The translations under genes and the position numbers were made by a program. Below, piece after piece: positions 1-8,706 of a stretch of 64,000 nt of DNA. The DNA lies in assembly GCF_004768545.1 (NCBI RefSeq), contig NZ_CP038637.1:70510-134509 (forward strand), read 5' to 3'. The notes beneath the pieces were generated by a model. That model was given only the letters and a program-made list of their open reading frames with translations. It was not told the origin of the DNA and did not search any database. The first letter of the stretch is position 1. The number at the start of each line of letters is the position of its first letter. This DNA comes from Cupriavidus oxalaticus (GTDB lineage Bacteria; Pseudomonadota; Gammaproteobacteria; Burkholderiales; Burkholderiaceae).

Positions 1-367
1 GCCCAGAGTCAAAGTCCTTTTGTGTCAATAACTTAGGATGACTCTTGCCATCTCCGAATGGCAGCCTTTCGCCACAAGGTTCGAGAGTTCCTCCATTGTT
101 TGCCAAGTGGTCCCAGAGTTCTTGAAGTCGACGCGTCCAAGGCCCTACCGATGTGTTTTCCTCCGGCCAAGTCTCCCTTGGTACACAGAGGTGGCTAAAG
201 TAGCTACTTTGACTAATGTGGCTGGAGTGACTAGAATAGGCTTGGGGCAACCCCATGATAGCGGTCGAACGGGTAGCAACTTGGGGCGGGTAGGCCCCTT
301 ATCTAGGACTATTCATCGCCATACTTCGTTTACGTGATGTCTAGGTCGCACCAGCGGCCAAAATGTT
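1..367. other. gene-free left edge of the window
   Basis: I see no convincing gene here. A 99-codon open frame exists at 38-337 on the plus strand, but its composition (many Pro, Arg, Ser, Thr, no recognisable motif) does not look like a real protein. The stretch ends just before the antitoxin gene and probably holds its promoter. Confidence 0.4.
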
Positions 368-667
368 ATGACTAATATTGCACTCGAGAAGACGGTCACG
401 GCTAAGGAGGCGAAGAATCGCCTCGGAGAAGTGATCGACGAGAGCATTGCCCATCCAGTTGGCATTTCTCGCAATGGCCGGCTTGTCAGCGTCTTGGTCT
501 CGGAGCGCCTGTTTCAGTCGATGCAGGCGCGTCTTGAGGAATTGGAAGATGCTGATTGGCTGCGTCGCGCGCGAGAAGCCCGGGCGGGGGGCTTTGCACC
601 GGCCACGGAAGTCGCTGCCTTAATCGGCCGACTGGAACAGGATGCTGACGCTAAACCTAACGAATGA
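368..667 (+). CDS. Phd/YefM-family antitoxin
   Basis: The 99-aa protein begins with the Phd/YefM DNA-binding fold: a segment reading VTAKEAKNRLGEVIDES followed by a strand-turn-strand PVGISRNGRLVSVLVS. The C-terminal half is charged and helical, as expected for the toxin-neutralising tail. Antitoxins of this family bind the toxin and, as a complex, repress their own operon. The reading frame runs 26 nt past the start of the downstream RelE-like toxin gene, the usual translational coupling. An alternative role as a lone repressor is unlikely given the neighbour. The family assignment is from sequence pattern; no activity is shown. Confidence 0.85.
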   Translation: MTNIALEKTVTAKEAKNRLGEVIDESIAHPVGISRNGRLVSVLVSERLFQSMQARLEELEDADWLRRAREARAGGFAPATEVAALIGRLEQDADAKPNE

Positions 668-899
668 CGCCGTAAAGTTTGTAAATGGGCTTCCGCCCAA
701 GCAGTACACGCAGGTAATGCGCAAGGTCATTGACCTACTGCGCAATCCCCGGCCCAACGACTCAATCCAGTTGAAGGGTGCAACAGATGGCGAGCGGCGA
801 ACCGATATTGGTGAGTACCGCATCATCTACCGCCACGACGAGGGTGCTTTGTATATTGACGTAATTGGCAAGCGAAATGATGGAGCCGTATATCGCTAG
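642..899 (+). CDS. RelE/ParE-superfamily toxin
   Basis: This 85-aa protein has the small RelE/ParE layout: an N-terminal helical hairpin (about 8-35), then a beta-sheet with the stretch LKGATDGERRTDIGEYR (about 44-60) and a last strand ending in KRNDGAVYR. The pattern L-x-G-x-x-G-E-R-R-x-x-x-G-E-Y-R-I-I-Y is typical of RelE-like mRNA-cleaving toxins. The start at 642 lies inside the antitoxin gene and has a GGAACAGG-like ribosome site. A perfect hairpin terminator follows the stop by 8 bp, so the pair is a compact two-gene operon. ParE-type gyrase poisoning cannot be excluded from sequence. Confidence 0.85.
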   Translation: MLTLNLTNDAVKFVNGLPPKQYTQVMRKVIDLLRNPRPNDSIQLKGATDGERRTDIGEYRIIYRHDEGALYIDVIGKRNDGAVYR

Positions 900-906
900 C
901 AATCCC

Positions 907-930
907 AAGGCGCCCCAGGCGCCTTTTCTT
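907..930 (+). terminator. rho-independent terminator of the toxin-antitoxin operon
   Basis: AAGGCGCC and GGCGCCTT form a perfect 8-bp stem with a 3-nt loop, followed by TTTTCTT. It lies directly after the toxin stop codon. Confidence 0.85.
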
Positions 931-1032
931 AACCCGGGGCAAGCTGATAACCGCTTCTAGGCATGCGTTTGGATCCTATAAAGGACACTTCGGATTTGGC
1001 TCTGACCACCTAGTCAGGTCAGACACTTCACC

Positions 1033-2364
1033 ATGCTTACCACCGACATCTATGCGGCCGACACACCGCGCGTATACCAGGATTTCGCCGCATTGGTGGG
1101 CGAGAAGTCGTGGCGCAAGCCCGCAGAGGACCTGCTAAGCCATACCCGACGCAGCCCCTTCTTGCGAGAGCACTATCGGCGCACTCACGCAATCACCTTT
1201 GCGATGCAACAGTGCAGTACGCTCGCGCACCGCCACGGCGTGCTACTGCCGCACCGGGTGAGCGAGCACGGACTGGAGAGAGCTGTCGCGTTCATGGCGC
1301 AGGTGGTCTCGCTGCACGCGGGCCTGTCCGCGCCGATGCGCCCACGCTTCCTGGCTCGCGTGCGCAATGCGCTGCGCAAGTCTGAAGAGATGCGTGGACT
1401 GCAGCTAGAGCTGAGTGCCGCGACGCATTTCGCCCGGCAAGGCAGGGCAGTTCGCTGGCCGGAACTGGAGCCCGACGCGCCGGCGATGGCCGGCGCCACC
1501 TACGATCTACTCGTCGAAGATCTCGGCAGCGCTGGGCTGGAAGTCGAGTGCAAGGCCGTGTCGCATGACAAGGGACGCGTCCTAGTGCGCGAATCGCTGA
1601 CTGCGTTCTCGGAGGCATTGCGGCACGTGTGCGGCGCCGTTTCGCATGACCTGCGAGGCGGCCTGATGGTCGTGGTGACGGTCCCCGATCAGTTGCCCGC
1701 GTCCAGCCAGGACCAGCAGGCGCTGGCGCGCGACATCCATGCGGCAGTGCTTGCCAATCAGTCGCAGACCCGGGACGACGGCGTGCAAGTGCGCATCGAA
1801 GCTTTCGACATGGCGGCACTGCGCGATGTCGACTTGATTCACGACGGAGCCGCTGCTCGCGCGGTGGCTGAGGCGCTCACCGGCACCCGCAACCGGCACG
1901 TCGTCGTGATGGGCCGGCGAAATCGGGGCGCCCTATTGATTGTGGTGCAGAGCGCCAGGGCCGACAGCCTGCGCGATGCAATCCAAGCCACGCTGCGCAC
2001 GGCACGGCGTCAGCTTACCGGACACCGCCCCGGCATGGTGCTGCTGGGGTTCGATGGCATTGAGGCTGAGCAGCTTATGCAGATCGCCCGTCAGGACCAC
2101 ACGCCCGGATTGCCGCCGACCGTATTAGCACTCGCGGCCAGCGCGGCACTTGGCGGCCCGGACCGCGAACACCTAGTCTGCGTGGGGTTCCTAAGCAACA
2201 CCCATCAACGGGAGTGCGACGATCAGGGGCGGCTCGCCTACACTGGCGCGGCTTACCACTTTACCAATCGACATTCCCCATACTGGCACGTCGACTTCGG
2301 CCTAATGTTCGGCGGTGCTCAAGGACAGCCGGGGGCGAGCACGCAGAACACGCGAGCGGCCTGA
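1033..2364 (+). CDS. PD-(D/E)XK nuclease-like protein of unknown function
   Basis: I do not recognise the 443-aa protein as a named family. Its middle shows a clear PD-(D/E)XK signature: a helix with Glu126 (LQLELSAATHFARQG), then Asp158 in ATYDLLVED, and Glu172-x-Lys174 in GLEVECKAVS, with ordinary spacing. The N-terminal 110 residues are helical and rich in Arg and His. The C-terminal third reads as alternating strands and helices without a known motif. A gene for a small membrane protein follows after 90 bp on the same strand. In a block with a toxin-antitoxin pair and a restriction system, a role in defence is plausible but inferred. Confidence 0.7.
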   Translation: MLTTDIYAADTPRVYQDFAALVGEKSWRKPAEDLLSHTRRSPFLREHYRRTHAITFAMQQCSTLAHRHGVLLPHRVSEHGLERAVAFMAQVVSLHAGLSAPMRPRFLARVRNALRKSEEMRGLQLELSAATHFARQGRAVRWPELEPDAPAMAGATYDLLVEDLGSAGLEVECKAVSHDKGRVLVRESLTAFSEALRHVCGAVSHDLRGGLMVVVTVPDQLPASSQDQQALARDIHAAVLANQSQTRDDGVQVRIEAFDMAALRDVDLIHDGAAARAVAEALTGTRNRHVVVMGRRNRGALLIVVQSARADSLRDAIQATLRTARRQLTGHRPGMVLLGFDGIEAEQLMQIARQDHTPGLPPTVLALAASAALGGPDREHLVCVGFLSNTHQRECDDQGRLAYTGAAYHFTNRHSPYWHVDFGLMFGGAQGQPGASTQNTRAA

Positions 2365-2454
2365 GCGCGAGGGCGATTTCACCCTCCTGTGAGGGTCGGA
2401 TAAAACGCCCCGAGTTGGCGACTAAGGCTAATCAAGGCAATTGGAGAAAGGCCA

Positions 2455-3078
2455 ATGAGCAGCAGTGAAGTGCGAGTGAGAATTTTACTCAGACGAGCTG
2501 TGGACGATCCTGCAGTGGATTCGTCCGAATTTCAGGCTGAACTGCGCACCTTCAGCGGCGCGTTAAAGTCCGCGGGAGTCGCTTACTCCCAAACGGCAAT
2601 GGCATTCGATTCTGCCGCGGTTATGGGTTATCCGCTGGCCGAGTTCGCCATCAAGGAATTGGCGCCATATGCAGCTTCAGTTGCGGCAGCGTTGACAGCG
2701 TGGATCGCGGGACGCTACGGGCGCAAAGTGCGACTCAAGGTCGGGGACCTGGAACTAGAAGCTAAAAGCCCGGAGGAGATTAAACAACTCCTACATCTGG
2801 CTCAGGAATATCAAACAAAGCGGATGCACCAAGATGTCGCGGTGGCAGGCTCAGATGAGCGAGTCGCGACGTATCGGCTATGGGTTGGAGTCCCAGGGAG
2901 CCGTCACGTTGAGATCGAAGATAATGACGCACGAAACTTTGCGAGAAAGGTACTATTGAAATACCCAGATGGCCTACCAAATTTCTCGACCAACACCGCA
3001 CACACCATAGCGATAGTCGGGCAGGTGCCGCTGCAAGGGATTCGGGCACAACGCTGGCTCCTTAATAACGGAAAGTAG
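2455..3078 (+). CDS. hypothetical single-span membrane protein
   Basis: The 207-aa protein has no named family that I can assign. Residues about 60-88 form a hydrophobic Ala-rich segment (PYAASVAAALTAWIAG) followed by positive residues GRYGRKVRLKVGDLE and a short helix EAKSPEEIKQLL. This membrane-proximal pattern recurs in small proteins near NTPase and protease effectors. The C-terminal half (from about 125) is a soluble mixed domain with strands YRLWVGVPGSRHVEIED. A good AGAAAGG ribosome site precedes ATG 2455. It is co-oriented with the PD-(D/E)XK gene, so the two may form a pair. Confidence 0.6.
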   Translation: MSSSEVRVRILLRRAVDDPAVDSSEFQAELRTFSGALKSAGVAYSQTAMAFDSAAVMGYPLAEFAIKELAPYAASVAAALTAWIAGRYGRKVRLKVGDLELEAKSPEEIKQLLHLAQEYQTKRMHQDVAVAGSDERVATYRLWVGVPGSRHVEIEDNDARNFARKVLLKYPDGLPNFSTNTAHTIAIVGQVPLQGIRAQRWLLNNGK

Positions 3079-3123
3079 CCATCCAGCTGCACCAGGTGCG
3101 TGTTCAGACGCATCCGAGAGTTA

Positions 3124-3639
3124 TCATTTCGGCTCGATCTCCATATGGGTAGCCATCCATGCCTGCAGCGATGACGCGTCGCGAGCCATCACAACATCCC
3201 ACACGACCGGATCCCAACGCGGATCCGGCCAGTCGGTGAAGCGGATATGAAACGTCCTCGCTCCCTTGCTTCGGTCCCGCTCCGAAACGCTGTCAAACTG
3301 AACTGCAGCCACCGATGCAAGCGGCAGGACAAAAGTCATGTCGTTGGATGACAGGTGTGGTGGTCGAACAGATGTCGTATGGAGATGAATCAGTGCGATC
3401 TTTTTCCGCGGGGCGTCAACGGCTAAATGCCAATCGTCACCGTGGAAGGTGGCGGTCGCGGTGAACGGTTCCGCCTGATTGCGTTGCACTCCATCAAGGG
3501 AGTCGTTGGCCCGCTTTGAATCTCTGGACAGCACCCACAGGAGCGCGGAGAGCGCCACACAGAATCCTAGTATCAACCACATATTCCCCTCCCGCCGCGC
3601 GGTGGTTTTCCAGTTTTTGCCTTGAAGCGTCATTTTCAA
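3124..3639 (-). CDS. hypothetical membrane-anchored protein
   Basis: This 171-aa protein carries one strong transmembrane segment near its N terminus (WLILGFCVALSALLWVLS, about 21-38) followed by a soluble domain of about 130 residues rich in beta-strands and Trp. The start may instead be the internal ATG immediately before that segment, which would give a 152-aa protein. No family motif is visible. It points toward the two preceding genes and is convergent with the 207-aa membrane protein, with only 45 bp between the stop codons. Confidence 0.5.
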   Translation of the reverse strand: MKMTLQGKNWKTTARREGNMWLILGFCVALSALLWVLSRDSKRANDSLDGVQRNQAEPFTATATFHGDDWHLAVDAPRKKIALIHLHTTSVRPPHLSSNDMTFVLPLASVAAVQFDSVSERDRSKGARTFHIRFTDWPDPRWDPVVWDVVMARDASSLQAWMATHMEIEPK

Positions 3640-3783
3640 CTGACCACCGTCGCGCGATCAACCCTGTAGCGGTACAAGAATCAAGAGAGACCAAAAGCGA
3701 TCCTATGCCCTACCGAAGGGGGGTGCACAGGTAGCGCGGAGCCGTGCGGAAATCTGCAGAAAGCCGGAAGGAAACGGAATCGA

Positions 3784-3966
3784 TGGGCCAGAAACGTGGT
3801 TGGATCCTGCGCGGATGGCAATGCCTATCTGTACCCCGCTGTGAGCGACGTCGGCTTCACCACCGAGCTGAGCGAGGCCGGTGCCTTCGATTCGCGCGGG
3901 CAGGCAGAAATGGCGGCGCAGGACCACTGCAACCCGGGCTACGTCATCCTGCGCGAATCGCGCTGA
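3784..3966 (+). pseudogene. C-terminal remnant of an unknown protein
   Basis: A frame open to the TGA at 3964 reads WARNVVGSCADGNAYLYPAV followed by VSDVGFTTELSEAG and a Cys-containing tail ending in VILRESR. It looks like real coding sequence (balanced composition, two Cys), yet there is no good start codon or ribosome site. I read it as the tail of a gene truncated when this block was assembled. Low confidence: it could be a short intact gene with an unrecognised start. Confidence 0.3.
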
Positions 3967-4068
3967 GGTGAGGTGAGCTTCTGACATCCGAACAAGGCGT
4001 TCTGATATCAGAATTCCGACTGACAAGCAGCAAGAGTCGACAACATTACTCCTCAGGATTGGAGCCGC

Positions 4069-4350
4069 ATGAAACGAATCACCGCATTGCTTTCGATACT
4101 CTGGCTAACGGGATGCCAAACGCAACCGGTCGACACGCAGCTTGCCGGAGACGCCGCAATCAGTCGTGTGGAAAACTGCGTGTGTTATGCCAGCGTCGAG
4201 GGCCAAAAGCTCAAGCCCTGGGAGTATGGCTGGAATGATCCTGCGAAGCTGCGGACCCAAATAGCGCGATGTACTTGCCAGGCAGATATTGATGTCAAGA
4301 ATGTCCGCGATCCTAGCCGCTACGTTACCCCAGGCACCGTGCTCAAGTAG
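4069..4350 (+). CDS. small lipoprotein of unknown function
   Basis: The 93-aa product starts with a short signal peptide MKRITALLSILWL ending in the lipobox LTGC (Cys16), so it should be lipidated and anchored to a membrane. The mature part contains four more Cys (VCY, RCTC and a leading Cys), which could form disulphides in the periplasm. ATTGGAG lies about 5 nt before ATG 4069. It is followed 110 bp later by the split DUF3800 gene. No family is recognised. Confidence 0.65.
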   Translation: MKRITALLSILWLTGCQTQPVDTQLAGDAAISRVENCVCYASVEGQKLKPWEYGWNDPAKLRTQIARCTCQADIDVKNVRDPSRYVTPGTVLK

Positions 4351-4460
4351 CGATTTTGCTGATTCAGCCGTCCGTCCGGACATCGAGGAGGGTGTTGCCG
4401 CAACTCTTTCCTTCCAGATACAGTGTGTCTTTCCCCTGCAAACCATTGGAATATGTCGGT

Positions 4461-5038
4461 ATGGCCGATAACGCCCTGCACCTAGTCGATGCCCTCCACG
4501 GAGAAAAGGCCGCCGCTCCTGCAGAGATGGACCCTGCGGAGAAAAAGCGCCTCAAACTGGAGAATGAGAAGAAGAGCCTCCTCGCCTCGTTGGCTGGTGG
4601 CGACTTCTCCGACCAGCGCACGCGGGTCGCGATGATTCTCAACTTGTACCCACAGTCAAGAAACAGCGATGTCGTACTGGCACTAAAGTATTGGGAAACT
4701 TTCAACGCGGACGTCTACAACCCAGCCGGCATCCTGCCAGCTGACTTGTTCAAGCTTGAACGCATCCCGCTCCTCGCCCGCGCACGTGCGAAGATCCAGA
4801 ACGAGTATGGCTTGTTTCAGGCCGACGACGGCGTGCGAAAACGTCGCAAGAACCGCGAGGAAGAGATGTTCGCCGCGGTGATCAACGACGTGGCTCCAAC
4901 GCCGACTATGAACGTCTATGCCGATGAGACTGGGAAAACTGCGGCGTACGTCATTGTTGGCGCGGTATGGGTCCTCAATGGACGCGCGGTTTGGGAGGTG
5001 ACCGACGCCATTGAGAAGTGGCGTAAGACCTCGGCATG
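4461..5038 (+). pseudogene. DUF3800 protein, N-terminal part, split by an insertion
   Basis: This frame encodes the first 192 residues of a DUF3800 protein. The hallmark strand NVYADETGKTAAYVIVGAVW (about 153-172) contains the family's Asp-Glu-(Ser/Thr)-Gly motif. Upstream is a helical, charged region. The start at ATG 4461 (MADNALHL) is preferred over an in-frame ATG at 4356 because the intervening translation looks non-coding. The frame runs into the left end of an IS21-family element at 5039. Joining base 5038 to base 7742 restores one continuous 376-codon reading frame. DUF3800 proteins are RNase-H-like and often lie near defence genes; their activity is unproven. Confidence 0.85.
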
Positions 5039-5323
5039 TGCGTATTTCGGGGCGCGTGATCAGCGATTTCGGGGGAACGTGATCACCTGTTTCGGTGGGA
5101 AGCTGATCGCTGATTTCGGCGGAACGTGATCACTTCGGCGACGCCGCCGAAATCGATGATCACGATCCCGAAACGAGTGATCACGTTGCCGAAATAGGTG
5201 ATCAAGCAGCCGAAACGGGTGATCACGCACCGTAATGGGGCCGGGCAAGGGCTGGGGGGTGGGACTGCGCATGGACTAGAACGCCGGCGATACGCTGCAT
5301 CCTTTTTCCAAGGAAGCAAGCTG

Positions 5324-6877
5324 ATGCCGGCCAACCGGATGACCATGCGCAAGATCAAGGAAGTGCTTCGCCTGAAGTGGGCGTGTGGCCTTTCGCACCG
5401 GCAGATCGCTAGGGCGACGGGTGTGAGTGTTGGCGCCGTTTCGCAGTACGCGGCGATGGCGAAGGCAGCGGGGCTGGATTGGCCGCTGGCGGACAGCCTG
5501 AACGAGGATACGCTGGAGCAGCGGCTGTTCGGCGCGCAGAAGCCGGCCAACACCCCGGGCGGGCGGGTGACGCCGGACTTCCCCCATCTGCATCGCGAGC
5601 TGCGCCGCAAGGGCGTGACCCTGCAGTTGCTGTGGGAGGAATACCTGGAGGCGAATCCAGGGGTTCCCATTTACCAATACACGCAGTTTTGCTGCCGTTA
5701 CCGGGACTGGGCAGCGACACTCAAGCGGTCCATGCGCCAGCAGCACCGCGCCGGCGAAAAGCTGTTCACCGACTTCGCCGGTCAGATGGTGCCGATTCTG
5801 GATGCAGAGGGCGGCCTTGCCTTCGAAGCCAGCATCTTCGTCGCCGTGCTTGGCGCGTCGAATTACACATACGCGTGCGCCACCCGGGGGCAGACCACCG
5901 CCGACTGGATCGGGGGAATGGTCTGCGCGATGGAATTCGCCGGCGGCGTGCCCGAGCTGCTTGTGCCGGACAACCCGCGCGCGCTGGTGGCTCGCCCTGA
6001 CCGATACGAGCCAGTGCTGTCCCGAACTGCAGAAGACTTCGTTCATCACTACGGCACGGCCATGCTGCCGGCACGGCCGCGCAAACCGCAAGACAAGGCC
6101 AAGGTCGAGACCGGCGTGCTGATCGTCGAGCGGTGGATCCTGGCGCGGCTGCGCAACCACCGCTTTTACAGCTTGGGCGAGCTCAACAAGGCTATCAAGA
6201 AGCTCGTCGCCGACCTGAACGACCGACCGTTCAAGAAGCTGCCCGGCACGCGCCGGGAGTGGTTCGAGCGGTTGGACCGGCCAGTGCTGCGACCGCTGCC
6301 GCCGCGGCGCTACGAAGTTGCAACATTCAAGCAGTGCCGCGTCAACGTCGATTACCACGTCGAGATCGACGGCCACTACTACAGCGTGCCGCATGCCCTG
6401 GTGCGCAAGGCGGTGGAGGCCCGCGTGACCCGCCACACCATCGAGATCTTGTACGGTGGCAAGCGCGTGGCGCTGCACGCGCGCAATACCCGCAAGGGCA
6501 GCCACAGCACAGTCAAGGAACATATGCCGGTGGCGCACCGAGCCCACCTCGAATGGACGCCAGGCCGGCTGCTCAACTGGGCAGCCTCGATCGGGCCCAG
6601 CGTCGCCGTCATCGTCCAATACCAGCTCACCCACAAGAGCCATCCTGAGATGGGCTATCGCGCCTGCCTGGGTCTGCTAAGTCTGGCCAAGAAGTACGGC
6701 AACGACCGACTCGAAGCCGCTTGCGCCCGCGCCGTTGCCATTGGCTCGCTCACGCGTAAGTCGGTGGTCTCCATCCTTGAAAACCATCTGGACCGGCAAG
6801 CCACTCTGCCGGTATCCCAAACCGAGTGGCATTCCCCCATGCACGACAACGTGCGCGGACCCGACTACTACCATTAG
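5324..6877 (+). CDS. istA: IS21-family transposase IstA
   Basis: The 517-aa protein has an N-terminal helix-turn-helix (about 20-42, [20 protein letters not shown]), then an rve-type DDE integrase core with Asp150 (KLFTDFAGQ), Asp216 (LVPDNPRA) and Glu262 (KAKVETGV), and a C-terminal DNA-binding tail. It cuts and joins the element ends. I chose ATG 5324 because AAGGAAG precedes it and the family usually starts at a methionine just before the helix-turn-helix; an upstream in-frame ATG at 5198 lies inside the terminal repeats. istB follows after 7 bp. Confidence 0.95.
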   Translation: MPANRMTMRKIKEVLRLKWACGLSHRQIARATGVSVGAVSQYAAMAKAAGLDWPLADSLNEDTLEQRLFGAQKPANTPGGRVTPDFPHLHRELRRKGVTLQLLWEEYLEANPGVPIYQYTQFCCRYRDWAATLKRSMRQQHRAGEKLFTDFAGQMVPILDAEGGLAFEASIFVAVLGASNYTYACATRGQTTADWIGGMVCAMEFAGGVPELLVPDNPRALVARPDRYEPVLSRTAEDFVHHYGTAMLPARPRKPQDKAKVETGVLIVERWILARLRNHRFYSLGELNKAIKKLVADLNDRPFKKLPGTRREWFERLDRPVLRPLPPRRYEVATFKQCRVNVDYHVEIDGHYYSVPHALVRKAVEARVTRHTIEILYGGKRVALHARNTRKGSHSTVKEHMPVAHRAHLEWTPGRLLNWAASIGPSVAVIVQYQLTHKSHPEMGYRACLGLLSLAKKYGNDRLEAACARAVAIGSLTRKSVVSILENHLDRQATLPVSQTEWHSPMHDNVRGPDYYH

Positions 6878-6884
6878 GAAAACT

Positions 6885-7640
6885 ATGCTGATGCAACACA
6901 CAGTCGGCCAGCTCAAGGCCCTCAAGCTCGACGGGATGGCACGGGCCTTCGAGGAACAGTCTGTCCTGACTGCCAGCTCCAGCCTGCCGTTCGAGGAACG
7001 CTTCTCCATGCTGGTCGACCGGGAGATTGCTTGGCGCGACACCCGGCGCCTGGAGCGGCTGCTGCGCACTGCCAAGCTCAAGCACACCCAGGCATGCCTT
7101 GAGGATGTGGTCTATGACGGCAGCCGCGGCCTTGATCAGCGGCTGGTCGCTACCCTGGCCAGTTGCGACTGGATCCGCAACGCTCAGAGCCTCATCCTGA
7201 CCGGGGCGACCGGTGCCGGCAAGTCCTGGTTGGCCTGTGCGTTTGCCCAGCAGGCCTGTCGGCAGGGATTCTCTGCTCTCTATCTGCGGGTGCCTCGACT
7301 GTTCGAGGAGCTGCAGATCGCCCACGGCGACGGGAGCTTCACCCGCCGCCTGGCACAACTCGCGCGCATCGATGTCCTGGTGCTGGACGACTGGGGCCTA
7401 CAGGAGCCTTCTGAAAGCGCTCGCGGCGATCTGCTGGAAGTTCTGGACGATCGCGTCGGCACCCGCTCGACCATCGTGACAAGCCAGCTCCCGATCGAGC
7501 ATTGGCACCAGTGGCTGAATGATCCGACGCTGGCTGACGCCATCCTGGACCGGCTGGTCCACCAGGCGCACAAGGTGTCGCTCAAAGGCGAATCCATGCG
7601 CAAGCGCACGGCAACCGACGCCAATAAACGGGCATCGTGA
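6885..7640 (+). CDS. istB: IS21-family helper ATPase IstB
   Basis: The 251-aa AAA+ ATPase contains a Walker A motif GATGAGKS (107-114) and a Walker B strand VLVLDDWGL. IstB is the DnaC-like partner that selects the target and stimulates IstA. The start at ATG 6885 follows AGGAAAA by a few bases and lies 7 bp after the istA stop, implying translational coupling. The length matches the family and no damage is visible. Confidence 0.95.
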   Translation: MLMQHTVGQLKALKLDGMARAFEEQSVLTASSSLPFEERFSMLVDREIAWRDTRRLERLLRTAKLKHTQACLEDVVYDGSRGLDQRLVATLASCDWIRNAQSLILTGATGAGKSWLACAFAQQACRQGFSALYLRVPRLFEELQIAHGDGSFTRRLAQLARIDVLVLDDWGLQEPSESARGDLLEVLDDRVGTRSTIVTSQLPIEHWHQWLNDPTLADAILDRLVHQAHKVSLKGESMRKRTATDANKRAS

Positions 7641-7741
7641 TCACCTACGCTACAATCTCCTGACCGCGCAGTACCACCTTCCTTCCCTGATCACGTTCGC
7701 CGAAACCGCTGATCACCTTCACCGAAATCCGCATCGGCATG

Positions 7742-8294
7742 GGCGGCGCGGGAAATCCACTTTGCCCGGTTTGGCAAGGGTGACATGGCCACGCTTCTCG
7801 AATACCTCGACACCATCCAGGCCCACCGAGAATTCCTAAGCTTCAAACTCATCGCCTTTGAGCGAGCCCGCACGAGACGAAGCATCGAAGAAGTGGTCGC
7901 GAAATTGCACGAGCACATGCTGTCGCAGGGTCTCCGACATGAAGTTGAGAATCGACGCGTTGCCCTACCACGCGATGTGCGCGTGACGCTTGATGAGGAA
8001 CAGTCGCTGGACGGCATTGCGCTGGCGGAAATGAAGAATACCCTCGCCGCACACTTCCAGCGCGACTTCCCGGAGCAAGCAACCATCTCCGAGATCGCCA
8101 CCATCTCGTCGCGCAAGAGTCCGCTGGTGCAGTTGGCCGATTTGATCGCCGGCGCGGCTAATCGTCGGCTCAATCCGCAGCCGGAGCGGAACCATAAGGA
8201 CGAGATGGCGGATGCAGTGCTAGAACGCCTCGGCCTGGTGATGCGACAGGACGAGATTCCTGGCCTCGATGCTGCTGCTATGTTCGTCCTCTAG
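7742..8294 (+). pseudogene. DUF3800 protein, C-terminal part, separated by the insertion
   Basis: This is the second half of the DUF3800 gene. It begins at the base after the right-hand target duplication and continues in the frame of the first half. It contains the family's C-terminal signature LVQLADLIAGAANR, preceded by a strand-rich core. An internal ATG at 7785 could allow a 169-aa fragment to be made, but that would lack the N-terminal DETG motif. The stop at 8292-8294 gives a total of 376 residues when joined to 4461-5038. Confidence 0.85.
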
Positions 8295-8385
8295 CTTCGC
8301 CGCTCACCACGGATTTGTGGCCTGGGGCGCGCGACTCGCCGCAGATCCAATTCGGTAACATCGTGGACTTGATGGCTGAGCGAGG

Positions 8386-8706
8386 ATGGTTCTACCCACT
8401 CCTGAATCCATAAGAGCCAGCATGGGGTTTCCGGAGTCATGCAAGTTCGTGGGATATGTCGTGCATCTTCCCGACAGCGACGAATTTGTCGTAAGTGCTA
8501 GTGAACCACAGCCCGGCGTCATGTTCTACGAGTACGCGGTCACCCCGGGCCTTGCCAAGGTATATCCAAATCTCCGCTTGGCCCTCAAGGGTAGTTGACG
8601 GCATCCAGAAACATCGAACGCTCGTCGGATACCTCTTTGATCACGGCACGCAGTGGCTGGTTGGCTCCCAGGGCGGGGAGGTCGAACGGCAAATAGCCAT
8701 CAATAC
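8386..8706 (+). pseudogene. probable frameshifted and truncated unknown gene
   Basis: Two adjacent frames look coding and connect at about 8588. The first, from ATG 8386, reads through FVGYVVHLPDSDEFVVSAS to PNLRLALKGS and stops at 8598. The second, shifted by one base, reads VVDGIQKHRTLVGYLFDHG and on through QWLVGSQGGEVERQIAINTY. A single-base indel would give one protein of just over 100 residues whose 3' end is cut where hsdR begins at 8707 on the other strand. Alternatively only the 70-aa first frame is a gene. No family is recognised. Confidence 0.4.

Larger units (their letters stand above)
5039..7733 (+). mobile_element. IS21-family insertion sequence (istA-istB), complete
   Basis: The element is 2695 bp and carries istA and istB in the order expected for IS21. 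Its ends are imperfect inverted repeats that start TG and end CA: left TGCGTATTTCGGGGCGCGTG, right (reverse strand) TGCGGATTTCGGTGAAGGTG, both continuing with GATCAGCG and further TTTCGG/GTGATCA repeats. Multiple subterminal copies of this repeat fill 5039-5230 and 7636-7733, as in other IS21 members, where the transposase binds. An 8-bp direct repeat TCGGCATG flanks it at 5031-5038 and 7734-7741. Both genes are intact, so the element may still be active. Confidence 0.95.

Noticed and set aside
38..337. 99-codon open frame at the window start
   Set aside because: No ribosome site, motif or protein-like pattern; treated as non-coding.
5276..6643. A 455-codon open frame on the minus strand inside istA
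   Set aside because: It is the antisense shadow of a well-supported transposase gene and has no recognisable domain.
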